Shown here: positions 48,045-53,292 of the stretch, one piece after another
Numbering within the stretch: position 1 is the stretch's first letter
Layout: each line of letters begins with the position of its first letter
NCBI GenBank assembly: GCA_029266455.1
Contig: JAQSWV010000029.1
Location: 1 to 53,292, forward strand
Reading direction: 5' to 3'
Length of the DNA stretch: 53,292 nucleotides
Source: Nocardioidaceae bacterium
Lineage (GTDB): Bacteria > Actinomycetota > Actinomycetes > Propionibacteriales > Nocardioidaceae
The notes under the pieces: generated by a model
Seen by the model: only the letters and a program-made list of their open reading frames with translations
Database searches by the model: none
What the model was told of the DNA's origin: nothing
Position numbers and translations under genes: made by a program

Positions 48045-50255
48045 ATGCTGGTTCATCTGGCCGACTGGTGCTACCGACAGCGTCGTCTGGTTGTCGTCCT
48101 GTGGATGGCCGCTCTGGCGGCCGCCTTCGCGCTCTCGAGCTCGTTCGGCGGAGAGACCAAGCAGGACTACCTTCAGCCCGGATCGGAGTCTCAGGCCGCC
48201 GCAGACACCCTGCAGGCCGAGTTCCCGCAGCAGGCGGGCGACACGGTGCAAGTCGTTCTCCACTCCGAGGGCGGCGTCTCCTCGCCGGCGGTCCGCACCC
48301 GTGCGCAAGCCATCTTCTCCGACCTCGCCGCCGTCCCCGAGGTGGTAGGTGTCGTCAGCCCGTTCAGCGACAGTGGCGCCGGTCAGATCTCCCCGGACGG
48401 CAAGACCGCATACGCCCTCGTCGCGCTCGACAAGACCGCCGATGAGTACACCCCCGCTCAGGCGAAGGCGCTCGTCGAGCCGGTCCTCGCCGCCGGTGAC
48501 GACAACCTCCGGGTCGAAGCGGGGGGCCCCGTCGCGGCGCTGTCGCAGACAGCCCCCGTAGGCGGGGAAGGCATCGGTCTCATCGCCGCGGCCCTGATTC
48601 TGCTGTTCACGTTCGGCTCCGCGGTCGCGATGGGGCTCCCCCTCCTCACCGCAGTGTTCGGCCTCGGCATGTCCCTGGCACTGGCAGAGCTGCTGCGCCG
48701 GGTCGTCGACGTCCCGGACTGGGCGACCCCCACCGCAGCGATGGTCGGCATCGGCGTCGGCATCGACTACGCGCTCCTCATCGTCACCCGCTACCGCAGC
48801 AGCCTCGCCGAAGGGCTCGACGCACGTCACGCGACCCTGACGGCGATCGCCACAGCCGGCAGAGCCGTCGTGTTCGCCGGCCTCACCGTCGTTGTCGCGA
48901 TGCTGGGCATCCTCCTGGTCGGTCAGCCGGCCCTGGCTGGCTTCGCCTTCACCGCCTCGCTCTTCGTGCTGGTCACCATGACCGCGTCGTTGACGCTGCT
49001 ACCCGCGCTGCTCGGCTTCGCCGGGCGGAACATCGAACGTCTCCACGTGCCACTGGTGAGCAAGAACCAGCACGCCTACGACACCACTCGCTGGTACCGC
49101 TGGAGCCGGTTCGTCCAGTACCGACCTTGGGTCGCCTCGATCGGTGCGTTGGCCGTGCTTCTGACGTTGGCAGCTCCGCTACTCGGCATGCGTCTGGGCT
49201 TCCCGGACGCCCAGAACGACCCGGAGTCCTACACGACCCACCGGGCCTACGACCTGATCGCGGAGGGTTTCGGCCCCGGCTTCTCAGCGCCGCTGATTCT
49301 CACCGTGCAGGGGTCGACCGGCAGCGAGCTGCTGGCGGCCAGTGACTCGGTGGGCTCACAGCTCGCCGAGGTCAGCGGCGTTGCCCTCGTCTCCCCGGCC
49401 GTCAGCAACGATGCGGGCGACACCGCCGTACTGACGGTCGTGCCCGCCACCTCTCCCCAGGACGAGGCCACCGAGAACCTGGTCGACACGCTGCGCGACT
49501 CGACCATTCCGGCTGCGACCTCGGACACCGGACTCGACGTCACCGTCGGTGGGATGGTGGCCGCGAACCTCGACATCACCCGCGGCGTCGCCGAACGGCT
49601 GCCGCTCTTCTTCGGTGGTGTGCTGCTCGTCTCGTTCGTGCTGCTGATGATGGTGTTCCGATCCCTCGTCGTCCCCCTCAAGGCCGTGATCATGAACCTG
49701 TTGGCAAGTGCGGCCGCCTTCGGCGTTCTCACACTGGCGGTCAGTGGGGGACCGCTCGGCGACCTGGTCGGCATCCCGCAGGCCACGCCGGTCCCGATCC
49801 TGTTGCCCATCGGCATCTTCGCGATCCTGTTCGGGCTCTCGATGGACTACGAGGTGTTCCTCCTGTCCCGGATCAAGGAGGAGTACGACCGGACCGGCGA
49901 CAACGCGCGCGCCGTCGCCGATGGTCTCGCCAAGTCCGCCAGGGTCATCACTGCCGGTGCGGCAGTGATGATCACCGTGTTCGTCTCGTTCGTCCTCGGC
50001 CAGGACGTCTTCGGGAAGATGTTCGGCATCGGCCTGGCCGCAGCCGTCCTCATCGACGCCACCGTGGTCCGAATGCTGCTGCTACCGGCCACGATGCAAC
50101 TGCTCGGCGATCGCAACTGGTGGCTTCCCGGGTGGCTCGACCGGCTGCTGCCGAACCTCCACATCGAGGGGCACGAGGTCGGTGCCGACCAGACGGCACC
50201 CGAACCCCTCGTCCCACCCGCCCCGCTGCCGGCGGGTACCGGGCCCCGCCCCTAA
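48045..50255 (+). CDS. MMPL-family RND exporter
   Basis: This 736-residue exporter has the two-lobe MMPL plan with GVGIDYALLIVTRYRSS and LSMDYEVFLLSRIKEEYD. The external loop following the first segment (GGETKQDYLQPGSESQ) is family-typical. ATG 48045 follows GAGGAG. The C-terminal ~20 residues are Pro-rich (APEPLVPPAPLPAG-like) and probably cytoplasmic. It is divergent from the NarL regulator/kinase operon, which is the likely controller. The substrate is unknown. Confidence 0.94.
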   Translation: MLVHLADWCYRQRRLVVVLWMAALAAAFALSSSFGGETKQDYLQPGSESQAAADTLQAEFPQQAGDTVQVVLHSEGGVSSPAVRTRAQAIFSDLAAVPEVVGVVSPFSDSGAGQISPDGKTAYALVALDKTADEYTPAQAKALVEPVLAAGDDNLRVEAGGPVAALSQTAPVGGEGIGLIAAALILLFTFGSAVAMGLPLLTAVFGLGMSLALAELLRRVVDVPDWATPTAAMVGIGVGIDYALLIVTRYRSSLAEGLDARHATLTAIATAGRAVVFAGLTVVVAMLGILLVGQPALAGFAFTASLFVLVTMTASLTLLPALLGFAGRNIERLHVPLVSKNQHAYDTTRWYRWSRFVQYRPWVASIGALAVLLTLAAPLLGMRLGFPDAQNDPESYTTHRAYDLIAEGFGPGFSAPLILTVQGSTGSELLAASDSVGSQLAEVSGVALVSPAVSNDAGDTAVLTVVPATSPQDEATENLVDTLRDSTIPAATSDTGLDVTVGGMVAANLDITRGVAERLPLFFGGVLLVSFVLLMMVFRSLVVPLKAVIMNLLASAAAFGVLTLAVSGGPLGDLVGIPQATPVPILLPIGIFAILFGLSMDYEVFLLSRIKEEYDRTGDNARAVADGLAKSARVITAGAAVMITVFVSFVLGQDVFGKMFGIGLAAAVLIDATVVRMLLLPATMQLLGDRNWWLPGWLDRLLPNLHIEGHEVGADQTAPEPLVPPAPLPAGTGPRP

Positions 50256-50334
50256 GGGTTCTGGCGCGCGATGCGCAGGAAGCCCGCGACACATCCGGAC
50301 CCGAGTGTGACGCTGAGTCGTCCAGCAGCCGCGG

Positions 50335-51351
50335 TCAGGAGAAGATGCCGGAGTACGCGTTCAAGGCAGGCTGGCCGCCGAGGTGTGCGTACAGGACGTG
50401 TGAGGAGGGGGAGATGTCGCCGCCGCGGACGAGCTCGATCAGGCCCGCCATCGACTTCCCCTCGTACACGGGGTCGATGATCATGCCCTCGAACTCACCG
50501 CTGAGCCGGATCGCGTCGATGGTGGACTGGACGGGAATGCCGTAGCGGTCGCCGGCCCAGCCGTCGAGGACGGTGATCTCGTCGTCGCGCAGCTCGCGGC
50601 CCAGGCCGATCAGCCCGGCGGTGTGGCGGGCGATGCGCTCGACCTGCGCGCGGGTTTTCTCCAGCGTTGCCGAGGCGTCGATGCCGATCACTCGACGCGG
50701 TCGGTCGAGGCCGGCGAAGCCGGCAATCATGCCGGCGTGAGTGGATCCGGTCACGGTGCAGACGACGATCGTGTCGAAGAAGACACCGAGCTCGGCCTCC
50801 TGCTGTTCGACCTCGCGCGCCCAGTTGGCGAAGCCCAGGCCTCCCAGCCGGTGCTCGGAGGCGCCGGCCGGGATGCCATACGGTGTGCCGCCGGCGTCCC
50901 GGACCTCCTGCAGCGCGTCCTCCCATGACGATCGGATCCCGATGTCGAAGCCGCTCTGGTCGAGCCGCACGTCGGCTCCCATGATGCGCGAGAGGAGAAT
51001 GTTGCCGACCTTGTCGTTGACGGCGTCAGGCCAGTCCACCCAGCGCTCCTGCACCAGGCGAGCTTTCATGCCGAGCTTGGCGGCCACCGCCGCCACCTGC
51101 CGGGTGTGGTTGGACTGGTAGCCGCCGATCGAGACCAGCGTGTCGGCGCCGCTGGCGATCGCGTCGGGCACGATGTACTCGAGCTTGCGGGTCTTGTTGC
51201 CGCCGTAGGCGAGGCCGGAGTTGCAGTCCTCACGCTTGGCCCAGATCCGGGCGCCGCCGAGGTGCTGAGTCAGCCGCTCGAGCCGGTGGACCGGGCTGGG
51301 TCCGAACAGCAGCGGATAGCGGTCGAACGTGTCGAGGCCGTCAAGTGACAC
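50335..51351 (-). CDS. acdS: 1-aminocyclopropane-1-carboxylate (ACC) deaminase
   Basis: This 338-residue PLP enzyme cleaves ACC, the plant ethylene precursor, to 2-oxobutyrate and ammonia. The PLP Lys is in [10 protein letters not shown] (residue 53; Lys51 in the Pseudomonas enzyme). The residues that separate ACC deaminase from D-cysteine desulfhydrase are both of the deaminase type: Glu in DPVYEGKSM and Leu in [11 protein letters not shown]. Length is exactly that of the family. A TetR regulator lies 102 bp upstream on the same strand and may be cotranscribed. The gene supports a plant- or rhizosphere-related habitat. Confidence 0.95.
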   Translation of the reverse strand: MSLDGLDTFDRYPLLFGPSPVHRLERLTQHLGGARIWAKREDCNSGLAYGGNKTRKLEYIVPDAIASGADTLVSIGGYQSNHTRQVAAVAAKLGMKARLVQERWVDWPDAVNDKVGNILLSRIMGADVRLDQSGFDIGIRSSWEDALQEVRDAGGTPYGIPAGASEHRLGGLGFANWAREVEQQEAELGVFFDTIVVCTVTGSTHAGMIAGFAGLDRPRRVIGIDASATLEKTRAQVERIARHTAGLIGLGRELRDDEITVLDGWAGDRYGIPVQSTIDAIRLSGEFEGMIIDPVYEGKSMAGLIELVRGGDISPSSHVLYAHLGGQPALNAYSGIFS

Positions 51352-51453
51352 GGGTCTGTCCTGTCCCTACGGAGCGGTCGGAGGTCGTCTGGAGCGTCGT
51401 TCTCGCCAGGGGGTCAGCGGAGCGGCAGCGGAGACGGAGTCGCGGCTACGCGG

Positions 51454-52047
51454 TCAGCCGGCCCTGATCTGAAGGCGGATCGTATCCCGCACCCAGCGCC
51501 GGTACTGGTCGAGCGACCAGGATCGTTCGATGACCAGATTCTTGTAGGTGCCGATGTTCAGCAGGCCCCACAGCATGTCCGCGAACAAGCCGACAGGGAC
51601 GTCCGGCGGGAGCGCGCCGTCCCGCTCGAGCCGGCGGCCGAGGCTGAGCAGGTCGCCATAGCGCTCGTTCTCCCGCGGGCGCAAGGTCTCCTCGACCTCC
51701 GGATGCTGTCGTCGGGCCATGGTGAGGGCCTCGTGGACCCGCCACACCCTGGCTGCCACTTCGGCGTCCACGGCGATCGTGGCGTCGAGCACATCCAGCC
51801 CGGTCGTCTCGTCAGTGATCGGGTGCCGCTCGAGGACCGGGACGACCTCCGTGGCGAAGATGTGCATATGCAGGGCGGTCAGGAGATCGGCCTTCGACTG
51901 GAAATGCAGGTAGATCGCCTGGCGGGATACGCCGGCCTTCTTGGCGACGGCACCAAGGCCGGCCCCGTAGTAGCCGAGCTCCTCGAACATCGCGCGCGCC
52001 GCCTCGAGGATCTGGGTACGAGTCTGCGGACGACCGACGCTTGACAC
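51454..52047 (-). CDS. TetR/AcrR-family regulator
   Basis: This 197-residue regulator has an N-terminal helix-turn-helix (TRTQILEAARAMFEELGY, GAGLGAVAKKAGVSRQAIY, LHFQSKADLL) and a C-terminal ligand domain (~60-197) with LGRRLERDGALPPDV, common in TetR C-terminal groups. It starts at GTG 52047. It is divergent from a GT1 glycosyltransferase across 60 bp holding a TGTAAA-N11-TTTACA dyad, and on the same strand as the ACC deaminase gene. It probably represses itself and the glycosyltransferase. Confidence 0.94.
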   Translation of the reverse strand: MSSVGRPQTRTQILEAARAMFEELGYYGAGLGAVAKKAGVSRQAIYLHFQSKADLLTALHMHIFATEVVPVLERHPITDETTGLDVLDATIAVDAEVAARVWRVHEALTMARRQHPEVEETLRPRENERYGDLLSLGRRLERDGALPPDVPVGLFADMLWGLLNIGTYKNLVIERSWSLDQYRRWVRDTIRLQIRAG

Positions 52048-52049
52048 GT

Positions 52050-52072
52050 TGTAAACCTTACCCTACTTTACA
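52050..52072. promoter_or_regulatory. TGTAAA-N11-TTTACA operator candidate
   Basis: A perfect 6-bp-arm inverted repeat, AT-rich against the background, lies three bases before the TetR start and 36 bp before the glycosyltransferase start. TetR proteins usually bind such dyads in their own divergent promoter. Confidence 0.55.
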
Positions 52073-52107
52073 GGCAGTCAAGTACTCGGCACCCGAGGAG
52101 GCATGAC

Positions 52108-53289
52108 GTGGGCAGCTACCTGATCGTCACCTGGGACGGCGCGGGCAACCTTGTGCCGACACTGGGAATCGCACGCACCATCGTCGAGCGTGGCCACGAC
52201 GTCCGGCTGCTTGGGCACGACACGATCGCCGGGCGGTGCGGCGATGTCGGAGCCCGCTTCGTCCCGTTGAGCCAGGGCGAGGGGTGGGACGCGATGGAGG
52301 ACCCTGAAGACTTCGAAGCCGAGGTGAAGCTGCTGATCGAGGAGCTGTGTTTCAGCTCCACCATCGCCCGCGACGTCGCGCGGGAGCTGGACCGCGAGCC
52401 GGCCGACGTGGTGCTGGTCGACTGCATGCTGTTCACGGCGATCGACGTCGCGCTGGCATCGGGCACTCCCACGGCGGCGCTGTTCCACGCGCCGTACACG
52501 CTGTTCCGGGGCGGGCCGCTTATCGAGATGTTCGCACCGGGCCTGTCCATCGCCAACGCGCACCGCGCCGAACTCGGCCTGCCGGCGATCGAGAGGCTCG
52601 GCGACATTCACGACGCCTGTGAGTACGCGATCGTTTCGGCGCCGAAGGAGTTCGAGCCCGAGGTGTGGGACGCGGCCAACGTGCTGCGCATCGGAGCCGT
52701 GCTCGACGCACCTCCGCTGTCCCGCGAGATCGACGAGGTCGACGTGCGCGACGGGTCGGCGCCCCTGGTCCTCGTCAGTCTCAGCACGAGCGAGCAGGGT
52801 CAGGCTGACCTGCTGCAGCGGTGCGTCGACGCGGTCGCGCAGCTGCCGGTGCGCGCCATCGTGACGACAGGCATGGCGATCGATCCCGCGACTGTGGACG
52901 CCGGCGCCAACACGCAGGTGGTTCAGTACGTGCCGCACGCCACGATCCTTTCCCGGGCGTCGCTGGTGATCACTCACGCCGGTCTCGGCACCACGCTGGC
53001 GGCACTCGGTCGAGGCGTTCCGTTGCTGTGCACGCCTATGGGTCGCGACCAGTTCTTCAACGCCGAGCAGGTTCAGGCCCTCGACGCCGGTCGGATGCTG
53101 CTGCCGGACTCCACCAGCGACGAGATCGCACGGGCCGCCGAGGAGGTCCTCGGGAACGATCGCTTCACGGCAGGCGCGAAGAGGATGGCTGTGACGATGG
53201 CCGACTACGGCGGCGCGGTGGCAGCCGCTGCGGCGCTCGAAGCGGTCACTGGTGGTACTGCGATACGGGCGACGCGGGTCATGTCATAG
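52108..53289 (+). CDS. GT1-family glycosyltransferase (MGT/UGT type)
   Basis: This 393-residue enzyme has the two-domain GT-B fold of macrolide/UDP-glucuronosyl-type transferases. The acceptor domain starts SYLIVTWDGAGNLVP, and the donor domain carries THAGLGTTLAALGRGVP followed by MGRDQFFNAEQV, the sugar-nucleotide site. It moves a sugar from a nucleotide donor to a small hydrophobic acceptor, often for detoxification or natural-product tailoring. GTG 52108 follows GAGGAGG six bases upstream. It ends three bases before the window edge. A divergent TetR regulator and shared operator suggest induction by the acceptor compound. Confidence 0.93.
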   Translation: MGSYLIVTWDGAGNLVPTLGIARTIVERGHDVRLLGHDTIAGRCGDVGARFVPLSQGEGWDAMEDPEDFEAEVKLLIEELCFSSTIARDVARELDREPADVVLVDCMLFTAIDVALASGTPTAALFHAPYTLFRGGPLIEMFAPGLSIANAHRAELGLPAIERLGDIHDACEYAIVSAPKEFEPEVWDAANVLRIGAVLDAPPLSREIDEVDVRDGSAPLVLVSLSTSEQGQADLLQRCVDAVAQLPVRAIVTTGMAIDPATVDAGANTQVVQYVPHATILSRASLVITHAGLGTTLAALGRGVPLLCTPMGRDQFFNAEQVQALDAGRMLLPDSTSDEIARAAEEVLGNDRFTAGAKRMAVTMADYGGAVAAAAALEAVTGGTAIRATRVMS

Positions 53290-53292
53290 CGC

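Noticed and set aside
1-53292. CRISPR arrays, tRNA/rRNA genes, insertion sequences, prophage
   Set aside because: No regularly spaced repeats, cloverleaf sequences, transposase or integrase motifs were found by reading; the only clear tandem repeat is the 22-bp duplication.

Overview
This 53.3 kb window is high-GC DNA with strongly G/C-biased third codon positions, frequent GTG starts and 4-bp ATGA/GTGA gene overlaps. The gene families (MMPL exporters, WS/DGAT, EACC1-associated caspase, NarL/LuxR two-component pairs, ECF42 with its DGPF partner, GT1 glycosyltransferase) point to a chromosomal actinobacterium, probably a free-living soil or marine member of the Propionibacteriales/Nocardioidaceae kind. 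That placement is inference from gene content. I see no rRNA, tRNA, CRISPR array, insertion sequence, prophage or replication origin.

Region 1 (1-14.4 kb) is a redox, stress and envelope-export block. It holds a GNAT/acyl-CoA synthetase fusion (cut by the window start) coupled to an Acg-type nitroreductase, then a divergent zinc alcohol dehydrogenase. The shared 428-bp intergenic region carries dyads resembling DosR/DevR boxes. Next come an MMPL exporter with a degenerate ABC-like tail coupled to a YhgE/Pip protein, a flavoprotein built from a pseudo-receiver, a thioredoxin-like fold and a thioredoxin-reductase domain that has lost its CxxC, a MerR-B12 regulator divergent from a DUF378 membrane protein, and a second MMPL protein.

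Region 2 (14.4-24.5 kb) has an F420-reductase-like oxidoreductase, a lipoprotein, a membrane spermidine-synthase-like protein, a P-loop GTPase and a WS/DGAT acyltransferase. It ends in a tight operon of EACC1 adaptor, membrane-spanning caspase and serine esterase. This operon is the best candidate for a biological-conflict (defence or self-killing) system in the window.

Region 3 (24.6-32.7 kb) has a NarL-type regulator/kinase pair divergent from a CPBP protease and ABC exporter, a homocysteine methyltransferase, an ECF42 sigma factor with its DGPF protein, and a small methyltransferase.

Region 4 (33-43 kb) has an ABC exporter translationally coupled to a non-RD serine/threonine kinase, followed by an orphan sensor kinase whose C-terminus is altered by a 22-bp tandem duplication. 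Then come a GntR/HutC regulator, a choline/ethanolamine kinase, an EutH permease and a dimethylglycine/sarcosine-dehydrogenase-like flavoenzyme. A shared GTCTAG-type motif near three of these promoters suggests one regulon for methylated amines that also includes the methyltransferase of region 3.

Region 5 (43.2-53.3 kb) has a receiver-only regulator facing an operon of NarL regulator, intact kinase and an apparently dead kinase, divergent from a third MMPL exporter. ACC deaminase, a TetR regulator and a GT1 glycosyltransferase finish the window.
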